Shown in pieces: positions 10,173-22,521 of a stretch of DNA of 52,500 nucleotides; position 1 is the stretch's first letter, and every line of letters begins with the position of its first letter. The notes under the pieces are model-generated. The model was not told the origin of the DNA. It worked only from the letters and a program-made list of their open reading frames with translations, and ran no database searches. This DNA is from Chrysomallon squamiferum (taxonomy: Eukaryota; Mollusca; Gastropoda; Neomphalida; Peltospiridae), in the NCBI GenBank assembly GCA_012295275.1, contig CM022665.1, positions 32,873,522-32,926,021 on the forward strand, in the 5' to 3' direction. The translations under genes and the position numbers were made by a program.

Positions 10173-13100
10173 AAGTGATTCTGCATATTGTATTCCTACC
10201 ACTTATTTGCAATATACTCATGATAACTTGTTTCACTATTACTGTGAAATACCCCTAAATTGTTACACATTTATATCAAAGATATAAGCTAGTACTCTTT
10301 TTAAATAAATAAAATGAAGAAATATTTACTCTCTACGTAAAGGGTAAAACAAATGGCAAAATTCATTTTGTATACTTCCATGTTATTTTTCTTGCTTGTT
10401 CTTTCATCCAGCCTTGGTAATAAAACTTGACAATAATACTATCATCTTAAGAGGATGCTAGGGTCCTGACATTTTCTTTTTGTTATTGTTATTTTCATAC
10501 AGAGAAATGTACCAAAATTTGTTACAGACTGCATATATGCTGTCTCTATAATGATTTACTCTATCAAGGTCGTTTCTTTTCAACATGCTATTTTATTATT
10601 ATTCTTTATTATAATGACATATCCCATTTGTCTGCTTATGGCTTACTTTGGGATTGGAAAACTGCATTATGTAATACTTGAAAAGCTGATGGGGCAAAAC
10701 ACCATTAACAGCTTTCTGTAAGTGTATTTGTAAGAAACAGCATGCTTTTATTTTTCTTCAAATTTAAAGGGTACCTTTGATGATATAAAGAAATAGTTTA
10801 AATAATTCCTCTGTTTTCAAGCAACATAATCAGTATTTTTATTTTGTTCTCTTAGCTAATAATGAAATTAATAACAAAAGAATAAATGTTAACATTATCT
10901 AGGCAGTGTCATTTTGTGAAGTCAGTATGTACAGGGTGGTCAAAAAAAAAAGTACCATTTATAAATCTATCATGTATCTGATGATGTCACAACTACAGTA
11001 GTGAAAGTGTGAAATAGCAAGGTTCATATTTTTGTAACAGTATTATTTTATTATTACATTTGGTTATGATCAGAGCTAGCTTGTCCAAAACAATAAATAA
11101 ATTACTTAAAAGATTTTATTTACAAGAGATATCTTCTAAGATTTATATTACATTCATCAATAATATTGCATTTTAATTCACTGAGTTTCTCCATAAAATT
11201 ATGGACTTGCTAGACATACTGGTCTTTTGAATTTCATTAATATTCATGAACACAGCCAAAGCTGGCTCTTATCAGAAAAATTACAAAATGTATTTAGGCC
11301 ATTTGTTTTCATTACATAAAATTAAAGAAAAAAACAACAATAGTTGATAAAATAAAAGATAAAATAATAAAACAATAAAAGATAAAATAATAATAGAAAT
11401 GTGATAGGAATGAAAATATTTCTAAGATGTTACTGAATAAATTCTTAACTAATCTGAAAAACGAATGCATAACTAAAAAGAAAAATCAGAGATGAAGTAA
11501 CAGGGTATTTTTTAGAGTTTAATAATCTTTTGAAAATGATCATTATATAATTTTATTAACTTTGTGATTTTATATTTGTCCTTTAAAATTTATTTCTCCT
11601 TTATTTAACTTTGGTTTGTGATAAACATGATTGTGGACTAGAACATTGCAATATTATAATAAATGGCCATAAACTTTGCCATACTCTACATTAATACTAG
11701 GGCACTGATTATTATTATTTTATTTTTGGTGATACTGTTAAGTTTGCCTTTAATTGTTTTACATATTAAATTATATGCACAATTCTTAATTATGTATTGT
11801 GCCACATTTTTATATAGATTTTCCTTCATATAACGCACAAACATATAAAACTGTTGCATGCACTGTTTTTTTTTAATTAAACATATCAAATAATAACATA
11901 TTTTGTTAAGCATTATGCTTTGAAACTTAATTTTTAAAATGTATTATTATTATTTAAAAAAAAATATATTCTTTGAAAAATAAAAAAAGATATGTTTAGG
12001 TTAGAGAATAAAATTACCTTCAGAGATTAACATGAAAGGATTTCCACTGTGGTCTGTACATAATATAACATTTAGATACAGTATTAATGGGTTTATTAAT
12101 TACTTATAATAAACATATTCATTAAATGTCATGATACATTTTCGTAAGTATAATTATTAGGATTATTAATTGATAATATAGTATTCAAATTAATAATGGT
12201 GTTATATATTAAACCTTGAAATAAGTAGAAAAATATATTTTTTTTATTTTACATAACGTAATTATTATACAAGTACTGTGTATAGGTGAATCATAATAGA
12301 ACTGAACTGGCTGGTGGTAGTGTCATATTTATATTTTACTAATGTTTTTTGTTGTTTTTCAGGGATAATTATTATTCTAGACTTGTAAGTGATACTAAAT
12401 GTATTTATTATAATTTGTATTACCTTTTAGTCTGTTTAATAAATTTATTCTTTTAATTATAGTGTTTATTGTCTTAATGTTACATTAGTTGCAAAACACA
12501 TTAAAATAATGTTGTTATCTATCATATGTGTTTTTGTTCAGGAAGTTTTTGTCAGTTTAGTATATTAAAGCTGCATTCATGTCTCCTTTTTTATACTACC
12601 ATTTCTTGAAGAATAAAAACAGCAATTTAAAAGATACAAGACAGAATGAATGTTACCCCTCCCCTCAATGTTAAATTCTACCAGTGACATAAGCACAAAG
12701 TTTCAAGAGAATACATTATTTCAGCTGCACATACCGAAACCCATTCATTCCAATAATATCACTTAAGTTTATTTCTTACTTTAAATTCATGGGATAAATA
12801 AAGAAATAAAATAAAAATCCAATGGAATATAACTCGCAAAAGAGAAAAAAGAATGTAGAAATACTGTGAAGATCAAACACATTTACAATTAAAAATGTTT
12901 TTCATTTTTTGTAAACCTCTCACAAATTAAATGTATTGTAATATTATTTTAACTATCAATTAATATTTCATAAAAATGCATATACTGTATTTGGAAAATG
13001 GAATATATTTTGATACCTGACTGGGATGTATTTGAATTAGAAGTTAAAAACTAATGAACAAAAAAAAAAATGGAAAAAAAAAAAATTAACTGTTCATGAT

Positions 13101-15000
13101 ATTGCTGGATTTGTTTTTAAAATAAATATATTTTTCTTGCTCTGTAATTTATAACCTGGAATATATTTCAGTGTATTGATATAGCTGAAGTTATAAATTC
13201 AGGATTCAATTGTGTATGATTGTTTTATGGCAGTGTTGTCTTCAAAATAGTGTTGCAGTTTCTGTTCAAGTTTCAATATAACTGAACTTTGAATTTGGGA
13301 TCTAAATTATTTTTTAAATTATTTAGAAATGGCAGAGTCAGTAATGTGGTTTTATAAAGTGTGAATGACACTGTGATGATATAGAAATTTCATTATAACT
13401 TTTATATTTAAAACATTTGGAATACACCAAGTGGAGTTTTTACTGGGATTTCTAATCTAATTCATCATGACTTTAAAACTTTCTGGAATATCAAAATAAT
13501 TATTTTTTTCAATTTTAATCTGTCTCTGATTGTAACTTACATAACACAGAAATAAGAGTTATTATGTAATAAATTTACTGCACTAAGTAATTCATTAAAT
13601 AAATGTGGTGGATTACATTTAGTGAATCATCCTGATTTTATAAAATAAAACATTTTCTATTGCATGAAATTTATCATGATTCTGTCTTCATTTAAGTAAT
13701 CAAGAGAGAGAGAGACAATGAATTAAAATAAAAGTCAGCGGTAGACTGAAGTAGTAGTAATTATATCCAAACATTTTTATGTATCCTCAAGCTTTTTTAC
13801 TGTTATTAACAAATAAGTAAAGCAATAATTTTGAAATACAGAAAATTTATTAAGGCCACTTGTTAAACAGAGGTAGAGGAAGATCACGGTAAAGTATGCA
13901 TACATTTAACAGATCAAATTTTCTGTTTAGCAAACCATTTATTTATATACTGTCTTAAAATGTATAAGAAAATTATATTCACTATTTAAATACTTATGAC
14001 ACATGATTTTGAAGAGCTTATTTGTTGTTAGAAAAAGTCTACAATGATATCTTACAATATTATAGTCAGAAATCATAAGTCACAAAAAAAACCTTATCAA
14101 ATTTTAGGAATACTGAACACTGTACAGTCTTATAAAAAGAAAAGCAAAACTCTAAAATAAAATAACAACAACAAAACAAAAAACAACCAACAATAAAAAA
14201 CAAAAAAAAGGAGAAGCAAAAAGTATTGAATTAAATATATTTGTTAAAACAAACATGACATATGCTTTTCTATTTCAGTGTGTGTAATTAAACACATTTC
14301 TTGTTTTTTATTCTTTTATTATGGAATCACATTTTTTAATGGAAGGTAGAATGGTAAAACAAATTAATGAGCTTGTTGAAGAAAATTGATTCTTTGATCT
14401 ATCATATTTGAAGCAAATATCGAAGAACTGCAGTACTCACAGTAGTAGTACTATGATCTACAGTATAATGGCAGCTGAACCAAAACAGCACAGTTTTGAC
14501 AAATGTCAGGCTTCCAGGAATACTATTACAAATAATCTCTTCTATAATTTTTTTAAAGTGAAATTCAAAGACAATAATTAGATATTTGTCCAAAAAAAAT
14601 AATTATTCAAAAACTTATGTGCCATTCTGTTCACCTTCAGAACATGTATTTAATTATGTCATATATTTCAGTGTGATATGAAATCAAGTGCTCAAACACA
14701 ACCTACTGAAAGATACTACAAACTTTTGTTGCAACCCAGTAATAGTAAATTATAAATTTTCTAAATAAATGCTTTAACTGATTCAGTGGCAAAAGGTAAT
14801 TGAAAAGTAAACAAGTAAACAAACATACAAACTGAAAACTTGAAAAACTGGAAAAGTTAAAACTGTAATCAAACATGAATCAAAACAACAATGAATTCTT
14901 TAACTTGAATTCTTGATTTTTTAGTACCAGAAGATACATGGTGAACTCTGCTTTTATAAGAAACAAACAAACATCATGTGTATTATTACAGAAAAATTAA
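10173..15000. other. AT-rich intergenic region without a supported gene
   Basis: About 4.8 kb of strongly AT-rich sequence. Open frames at 11686-11913 and 14402-14593 are short and have no recognisable domain. A segment at 10934-10965 starts like a Tc1/mariner-type end (ACAGGGTGGTCAAAAAA) but has no partner end. I see no RNA gene. Confidence 0.5.
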
Positions 15001-15704
15001 GGGGACATGTGTGGCAAAAATAAAAACTCATTATTTTTTTGTTACTTAATTGAAACGATGAAAATAATCTCCATGTGTTACTATAAAAAACTAGAACAAT
15101 TTTTTTTTTTTTTTATGACAAATGGTTACTTTATTTCTGTCTTTTTTAAATATCATATTACTTTATTTAATGAATCTCTCACCAATACACATATATCCAA
15201 AACCAATACACATATATCATTCAAACTGCTGTGGTTCTTCACAGACATGGGTTTCTACAAAGTGACAGAAAGAAATGAGTCTTTGTTTACACACTTCAAA
15301 AGAAATAATAATAATAAAAATAAAATAAAATTTGTATAAAGGTTATATGAAAAGAATAGTTAATTTTTCCAATTTTTCTTTGTCATTTTTGTAGTGTTTG
15401 TTTTTATATGTATATTAACCAAATTAGGAAACTCTAGCACAGTTTCCATACAGCATCTTTCCAAAAATGTTAGGATAGTACAAAAAAAGATAGTTGATAA
15501 AAAAAACTAAAACCACATTTCCACTTATTATGCCTACAGGGATGTTATGCATCATTAGTATTTAATCTGTGTATATACACTCCCTTTTCAAAAAAAATGT
15601 GACAAAGTAACATTTTTATATATGTTTTCTAAATGGTCATGTCAAAAACTGAAAAAACTATTTTATTTATTTACATTTTGTCATTTTTTGCCTATTGTGT
15701 CCCC
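15001..15704. mobile_element. TTAA-flanked non-autonomous element, piggyBac-like
   Basis: TTAA occurs immediately outside both ends (14997-15000 and 15705-15708). The ends are inverted copies: GGGGACATGTGTGGCAAAAA on the left, and GGGGACACAATAGGCAAAAA when the right end is reverse-complemented. A TTAA target duplication is the mark of piggyBac-type insertion. The 704-bp interior holds only a low-complexity open frame (15007-15339), so the element would depend on a transposase supplied elsewhere. Known piggyBac ends more often begin with CCC, so the superfamily is tentative while the element borders are firm. Confidence 0.6.
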
Positions 15705-15708
15705 TTAA

Positions 15709-16362
15709 CTTGATACAAATTTGACTAGTAACTTTACTGTCAGTAAACAGAAATAAAAAATTATACCAAAAGTTAATTAAACAACAAAGTCAGAAAGAAC
15801 TGTCCAAATACCTATATACATAACAATGTGATCTAAACTGTATGCAAGTTCAAATTAAAAATTTTCAACTTTAGAAACAATGTTTGTTAAAAATGAAAAA
15901 AAAAAAAAAAAAAACCTACATAAAAACCCCAAACAAAAATCCCCAAAACAACAAATATTAAGAAATTATTAAACTTTTCTATCAAAATTTAAAAATGAAA
16001 ACATGCTTAATAAATTGTCAAATGCTTTATAAAAACTGTTAATTTTTCCAATAATTTTTGACAGTGATCATCCAAGCTATATATTTTTTATAAATCTGAG
16101 ACAGTGTCATGGTTAGTAGCAAGTTGTATTTACAAGTAATCTATTAACATTTCACAAGCACTGAATTACCATTATCAAACACAATGAAGTTTTTAAAAAT
16201 TCAATTAAAGAGAAAATGTGAAGAAAATAAAATGAATAAATTATTATGTTTGAATCATGTCTTTTATAAAAAGCAGAGGAAACCCCCATTCTATAATCTG
16301 TTGTTACCATTTAGGAACAATAATCTCGTGCATATACATACCCACATACATACATACATACA

Positions 16363-16396
<34 letters not shown>

Positions 16397-17067
16397 AACA
16401 CACACACATATGCATCTTCTTACACAAATAAAAACAAATGACCTTGATATGGAAATAAAAGCTTGAATGGTAAGAAAGACTGATTTTATTATCTGTAATG
16501 CCCCAACTTGGCTCCTTAACAACCTTTGCACAATACTTCAATGACTGTTATGTCATCATAACAAATCAATCATTTAATAATAAATATCTGGTGTAACTGC
16601 TTGAAGACTGACACACAGTAGGAAATCATAAAGTGTAATGACTACTGGAATTTTAAAAATATTTTTATTTTTATTTTCTTGTTGTGTGATTTAACAAGAC
16701 ACTTTTATCAAGTGAAAGAGCTGTAGCCTGGTGATCAAATGTCTTCAAAGCTTCAGTAAGCAGTATACCATTTCATTCATAGCTACATAATTATTTATCA
16801 GAGGCTGTTATAGGTGGTTTTCTACATATAAAAAGGTTAATATAATTTTAAAATATCTTGCTGCAAATTAACAAGTGGTCTATGAAGTGATGGCAGATTC
16901 ATATCTAAAATCGTAATTACACACATACACACACAATAATCTCTACTATTTTAATAATCTCTCTCTATACATATGTAAGTTATCTTTTTCTTTCCTTATT
17001 ACAGACACAGAAACAGATTATATATATATATAGTTACACATACACAAACAGCATATATTATAAACAT

Positions 17068-17103
<36 letters not shown>

Positions 17104-17454
17104 ACACATTTATAAGCACTGTTTAGAATTTTAATAAAGATAAAAATGCTCAGTATTGTCTTGAACCAAATGGGGAAAAAGAAACATCTACTAAAACAAT
17201 CCCAAACTTATATATTTTTTTCTGTCAGACTATAAAGAAGGGAATAATAATAATAATAATATTAATCTGAAGAGTATGTGGAAAAACTGGTTACTTAGTG
17301 TAGAAACACAAACACTCTTAAAGGCACAGGCTTACAATCACAATCTCAAACACATACAGCCTCACCCATAGGACACATTTTTTGACATACTCATTTGCAA
17401 ATGTTTGTATCAATCTATGAAAACTACAAGAGAGTTCTTCTTAAGTAAAACTAA
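15709..17454. other. Intergenic sequence with microsatellites
   Basis: AT-rich sequence with a (TACA)n tract at 16338-16390, CA tracts near 17071-17108 and a TAA run near 17243-17261. It should include the 3' UTR of the minus-strand gene that ends at 17455. No other gene is seen. Confidence 0.5.
16338..16390. repeat. (CATA)n microsatellite
   Basis: About thirteen tandem CATA units. Open frames crossing it on both strands are only Tyr-Ile-His or Cys-Met-Tyr-Val translations of the repeat. Confidence 0.9.
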
Positions 17455-20217
17455 TCATTTAAGCACAGAGACAGATGAAAAGTTGCAGCCATCACACATC
17501 CTGTGCAAAGCTCGAGACCTGCAGTTTTTGGAACATGCTTTTCTTGGTCTTAGTCGAGATACTTTGTTTTGTGAAAATTTAAATCTTGCCTTGGTTTCTT
17601 TTACCATCACCACAAAACAGGCATCCATTTTTTTCCCCTCAGCTGATAAGGAGTCCAAGTGATATGGAGATTTGGAGGCCAAGAAACAAGCTCCAGATTC
17701 CTTATTTAATGAAAATACACTGTCAATTTTTATTTCTGTTCCACTGTTTTCATCTTGATCTTTCATGTCTTCCATTTTAGTTGAATATCTTTTATCACTG
17801 TTTTCATTTGTATATCCTATTTCATTATTTTCATTTGTGTATTTTATGACATCATTCTGATTTGTAAATTTCACATGGTCTTCCTGCATAATGGGATTTA
17901 TGCTTTGTTCTAAAAGACAGCTGGAAAAGCCATTTTCTTTTTTCAAACTGGTTGCAATGCAGGCATTAGGGCAATAATTTTTCTTTTCTATGTTTGATAC
18001 ATTGCATGTTAATTTTCTTGTCACATTTGTATTATGGTCATCATTGGGAACATTTTTCTTTTTAGTGTTAGCTAGTGTACTTTTGGCTATGTTGGGATCC
18101 TCTGTGCAACAAACCAGTCTTCGGTAAACAATGTTATTCAACATATAAATCTTTTCATTATCTGAACTTATAGTTTGCTGTTTTGGCTCATACCGATATA
18201 CTGGGTTTTTTACATAACTTCGTCTTTTGATCATCTTGATTTTACTGACAGGTTTAGGATTTTGCAATATCTTTTTTGAACAAATAGGAATGCAAGCAGG
18301 TACAATATTTTTTCCCCTCTGATTCATCATGCTTTCTTTCAGTTTATCTTCCATATGCTTTTTTGTCTCACTGGAATCACCATTATAACTTGTTCTGCTC
18401 ATTTCTGATGGTTTACTCACATCACTCTCTACTGGTGGGTTTCTTGTTACATTATTCTCCAAATGTGTCATATTAGTTTTCTCTTGCACAGCAGTAACTG
18501 TCAGTGAAGAGTCTAAGTGAACTTTCACGGTGTTAAGATCAATGGGCACATTTCCAAACTGATCACTGACAGCAGCATTTTTTATTATATGATGTGTCAC
18601 TGAAACATACTTTTTTCTATTCTGTAACAAGGCATATTCTAGCTCTGTCAGGTTCTCAACATCACAATTACTGCTGACATCCGTCTGAGTTTTCAAATAA
18701 TGTAAAACATACTGACTGGTGTTTCCAGGATTATCTTTTTCATCTGATATTCCTGAAGTGTTTGTGGAACAAAGCTTGCAGACTTCATCACAAGATTTGT
18801 TTGAATGCATGTAAATGGCAGATATATTTGAATCAGTCACAGGAATGATGTCAACTTTTATCTCTGATTTTCTAACTGGAATCAGTGGAACACATGACAC
18901 AGGCAGGCACTCTGTATCAACAGGATTTAAAATTTTATTCATCTGTTGTCTTCTTTGTGACTCTGTTGAACAAATCACAGAACTTTTTGAACATGAAATT
19001 TTTTCACTACATTGTGAAGCAAATGCTGATGATGAGTTCATGGCATTTGAAAAAGCATTTGACTTACAGTCGTTACTTGCATAATTATCTTCATTATTTG
19101 GTACCAGATTGTCATGGTTAGTGTTTCCATGCTTATTCCAAGAGATCTGTGAGCCACAAAAATAACCCTGATCTTGGTACTGATTGTTATCATTACAGTT
19201 ATGTCTATTTGAAAAATGTGCACTTGTATTTTTTGGACATGTTGAAAATGTTGACAATTGAGAATCTGTATTTTTAGAAATAAAATGTTGTGGTGCACAG
19301 TTTGACACAGTTATTGTATTCTGAAAACTTTGCCTATCTCCAGACTGTTTCTGAATCACTGGTGCAGCATTATCCATTGCAACAGATGATGTCAGAAGAT
19401 GATGAATCACTGGCTGACATGATGATCCCATAATAGAGTGGCTGGATGTGAAAGTTGTTGTATTAATAAAACCTGAAGTACAGGTCACTGGCTGCTGAAA
19501 GAAAGCAGGCACTGCTAATGACTGAAATGACAGATCAGCAGTAGTCGTGAAGACATTATTGGAAGGAAAAATAGATGAAGGTTGTCGAGTTAAATTGTGC
19601 TGCTGTTTAAAAGGCTCTGCTCCTGATAAGCCCAACTGAAATTCCTTATTCATTCTCTGCTGGTTCAAGTTTCGCAGCTGTTCTGAATTCTGCTGATTTG
19701 ACTGAGATGTGTGTTGATGTTGTTTAGTTGAAAATATTGCAGCAGACCCCACTGGGTTTTGCTTATTGCTCATTTTTCTCTGATAAAGCTTTGAAGCACT
19801 ATTTATTTTTGATCTCACCCCACAACTGTTTTCTTTACATTCAGTAACTTCACATTTAACTGATTTTGGGGGTAGAATGTTGCTGTTTATATATACTGAA
19901 TTATTCTGATTTCTATTTTTTATACACTGTCTGTCTTTTGATTTAGACACTGTTGCTGCCTGACAGGTGTGATTCAGTTTAATAATTTGTTGATTTTCAA
20001 CATTAAATGCATGAGATGAACAGTCTGTGTATGATTGTTGGTGAGCAGGCAAGTAATGAAACAAATTCAGTTTTGATGTATTGCTTGCATTTGCAGGTAT
20101 ATCTTGTTTCAAAAGTTGCAGCATAGTAGCCTGACAATGTTCTTGAGACTTGCTTGCATTTAAATCATCTTCCTCCAGTGAATAAGGTTCCTGTTTAATA
20201 TCAAGCAAACTTTTCAT
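17455..20217 (-). CDS. Unrecognised Asn/Ser-rich protein, 920 aa in one large exon
   Basis: An uninterrupted 920-codon frame in AT-rich DNA cannot be chance, so this is a real coding exon. I do not recognise the family. The N-terminus MKSLLDIKQEPYSLEEDD contains IKQE, which fits the sumoylation consensus; VKCE near residue 118 also fits. The protein is rich in Asn, Ser, Gln and Thr and looks mostly disordered. Basic patches occur near residue 675 (SKIKMIKRRSYVKNP) and at the C-terminus (SRLRPRKACSKNCRSR), the latter followed by a short Cys cluster. A small tandem repeat built on YTNEN lies near residues 815-845. No membrane segment or signal peptide is seen. These traits suggest a nuclear regulatory protein, but that is inference. 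A T-rich tract ending in TTGCAG about 30 bases before the ATG looks like a splice acceptor, so non-coding or coding exons may lie further right. Confidence 0.8.
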   Translation of the reverse strand: MKSLLDIKQEPYSLEEDDLNASKSQEHCQATMLQLLKQDIPANASNTSKLNLFHYLPAHQQSYTDCSSHAFNVENQQIIKLNHTCQAATVSKSKDRQCIKNRNQNNSVYINSNILPPKSVKCEVTECKENSCGVRSKINSASKLYQRKMSNKQNPVGSAAIFSTKQHQHTSQSNQQNSEQLRNLNQQRMNKEFQLGLSGAEPFKQQHNLTRQPSSIFPSNNVFTTTADLSFQSLAVPAFFQQPVTCTSGFINTTTFTSSHSIMGSSCQPVIHHLLTSSVAMDNAAPVIQKQSGDRQSFQNTITVSNCAPQHFISKNTDSQLSTFSTCPKNTSAHFSNRHNCNDNNQYQDQGYFCGSQISWNKHGNTNHDNLVPNNEDNYASNDCKSNAFSNAMNSSSAFASQCSEKISCSKSSVICSTESQRRQQMNKILNPVDTECLPVSCVPLIPVRKSEIKVDIIPVTDSNISAIYMHSNKSCDEVCKLCSTNTSGISDEKDNPGNTSQYVLHYLKTQTDVSSNCDVENLTELEYALLQNRKKYVSVTHHIIKNAAVSDQFGNVPIDLNTVKVHLDSSLTVTAVQEKTNMTHLENNVTRNPPVESDVSKPSEMSRTSYNGDSSETKKHMEDKLKESMMNQRGKNIVPACIPICSKKILQNPKPVSKIKMIKRRSYVKNPVYRYEPKQQTISSDNEKIYMLNNIVYRRLVCCTEDPNIAKSTLANTKKKNVPNDDHNTNVTRKLTCNVSNIEKKNYCPNACIATSLKKENGFSSCLLEQSINPIMQEDHVKFTNQNDVIKYTNENNEIGYTNENSDKRYSTKMEDMKDQDENSGTEIKIDSVFSLNKESGACFLASKSPYHLDSLSAEGKKMDACFVVMVKETKARFKFSQNKVSRLRPRKACSKNCRSRALHRMCDGCNFSSVSVLK

Positions 20218-20253
20218 TGTGGTATGTCAGCTTTATAAATCTTTTACTGCAAT

Positions 20254-20255
20254 AA

Positions 20256-20310
<55 letters not shown>

Positions 20311-20400
20311 TAAATAATTAAAAATATAAAAATAATAATAATAATAAAATAAATAATTAAAAATATAAAAAAAATAATAATAATAAAATAAATAAATAAA
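20254..20400. repeat. (TAA)n low-complexity tract
   Basis: Repeated TAA units with TAAATAAATAATTAAAAATA interruptions, directly upstream of the probable splice acceptor of the 920-aa gene. On the minus strand it supplies the pyrimidine-rich side of that acceptor. Confidence 0.85.
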
Positions 20401-22088
20401 CAGATAAAAAATATTTCACATATCAAAATAAACTGATTTGTTTTGTTTTTAAAAAATTCAGACCTTGATTATTTTTTTCTGATAACAATGATATATTCCA
20501 CTTGTGTATTGAAACAATCTGTCTTAATTAATTAATTTTGTTTAATTAATATTAAATTTAATTATATTGTGAGTACTTGAAATTTGTAACATCAAACCAG
20601 CACAAACATTTCCCATGACCGTGTCATATATATTAATATGGGTATTTTCGTCAAAATAAAGTCATACATATACTATGCCTATCATAATTAGACTTTAGAA
20701 AGTGCATTACATTTATATTTCGGAACTACATGATGATGATCACTTCTTGATTCATCAGGCAGTGCCTAGAACAAATTAAATCCTGTGACAACGTGACCAA
20801 ATGTAATAGAGACAAAATAGTTTTCACTGTCGAGTAGTTTAAAGTACCGAACGAATTTTATAGCATGTTAACAAATTAAAAATTACAACTTAAAGTAATT
20901 CTGTTTACAAAACCAATACATATTTATCTTCTTTCTTCTGATTTTTAACCCATAAACAAATTGAACGGTGTATCAGAATTTTAATTCCTGTAACATTTAT
21001 TTGTTCCGATCGGGTTTGATGTTTTCTAAAATGAAACCCCGAATGCGAAGTATTAAAATATATCTGCTGTCTATAAGTTTGGAGATTTTTCTCGTAACTG
21101 CTCAAGCAGACAACCAAAAGTAATCGGCAAATGCTTTTTTATCTTCTTATTTTTAATTTCAGACGCTTAGATCACGTGTTACATTTTATCCCAGTTACAT
21201 ATTGATGAACTGATGAATTTATATTCAGTGTTTAGATTGCTTGTTATATACTGCCGTTTACCAGTACTACAGTAGCGTTCAATATGCTGGAAATAACTGG
21301 TGAAATCAACTTATATTTCTTGTTGCTTTGAATAGCATATTACTATTTTTATTAGTGCAGAATGTACACGTTTATAAGTTCATGACTAAAACGGATTACG
21401 AAAAGATAAAAAATAATAAAACTAACTTGATAAAAAGAAAAAGTTTTGAGATATTTGGAGGGATTATTTTAACTTATTTTGTTGTTGTTTTTGTTGTTTT
21501 GAGATTTACCGAAGGTGACGGAGCACTCAGCTCCAGTGAGAAAACTGTTTTAAAACGGACGTATAATTTTTCTGTTGTATTGATTATGAAAACAAGTGTG
21601 AATCTTTAAGTAAAATTTACTATAGCCTATAATTATTGTACTTAATGAGAAAAATGGAAAATATTCGTAAGGCTAATAAAAAGCATCAACAATGTATTCA
21701 TTATAAATTTATTTATAATTTTATACTTACTTTCACTAAATCATTAAAGTTGCTGGCACGATGGAGGAATTACACAAAAGAATTTGAAGTGCGATTCCGT
21801 TTAAAATCTGAATTCACACACAAATCCATTCCTAAATTTCAAAAACTTAAAAGAAGCGAGACAAAAACAATGTCAAATATTATGGTTTTATCAAACGACT
21901 TGAAAATATTTCAGCTGGAAAAACAGCAAAGGCGGAATGTAAGCATTAGAATGAAGGAAAATAGGTTAATATTGAAATAAACATATTTAATTTTTATAAT
22001 TTACTGTAGTTTTGTTTATTCATAATGATATGAAAGTAATTTTCTTTTGTGAATTCTTCTCGGACTTAGTTTCATTAAAACTGGAGTG

Positions 22089-22155
<67 letters not shown>

Positions 22156-22444
22156 AGAAACCAAGGCCTTGATAAGATACATATGTTGCCTTTTATTGCA
22201 TGGCTGTTGTCTGCGTATTTACACAATCGGCTTTAATCTCTTTTACACCTCAGTGTGTGTGTGTGTGTGTGTGTAAAACATACACAGTATTAAATTGAAT
22301 AAATAAAGGTTTAAGCAGCACACATAATTTCTTTAAAAATGAGGAAACTTGTTGATTTGACTTTATGATATATGTATATTTATTTAAATTATGCTGATAC
22401 TGACACATTTAAACTTATGACAAGTTTTATAAATTTATTTTCAG
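20401..22444. other. Region between the divergent 920-aa and zeste-like genes
   Basis: About 2 kb that probably holds the promoters and 5' exons of both neighbours. It includes a TTA microsatellite at 22097-22154 and a TG run near 22254-22274. Two open frames on the plus strand (21328-21609 with 93 codons, 21636-21980 with 114 codons) have no recognisable domain. Confidence 0.4.
21636..21980 (+). CDS. Possible small basic protein, 114 aa, unrecognised
   Basis: An open frame of 114 codons rich in Lys, Arg and Phe (for example KSLKLLARWRNYTKEFEVRF, then IPKFQKLKRSETKTM), less repetitive than most chance frames here. No family is recognised and no splice context supports it. It could be an exon of the zeste-like gene's 5' region or chance. 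Confidence 0.2.
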   Translation: MYLMRKMENIRKANKKHQQCIHYKFIYNFILTFTKSLKLLARWRNYTKEFEVRFRLKSEFTHKSIPKFQKLKRSETKTMSNIMVLSNDLKIFQLEKQQRRNVSIRMKENRLILK

Positions 22445-22521
22445 GAGGTGTGGTCACACAACATGTACTAAAAGACTACCAAGTTTAATAAATCGGTCAA
22501 ATAACTGATAAGTGTTCAGAG

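Noticed and set aside
10934-10965. Tc1/mariner-like terminus ACAGGGTGGTCAAAAAA
   Set aside because: No matching inverted end was found within several kb; probably chance or a fragment.
21328-21609. 93-codon open frame with a hydrophobic segment
   Set aside because: AT-rich, no recognised domain, no splice or start context. It may be UTR or promoter sequence.
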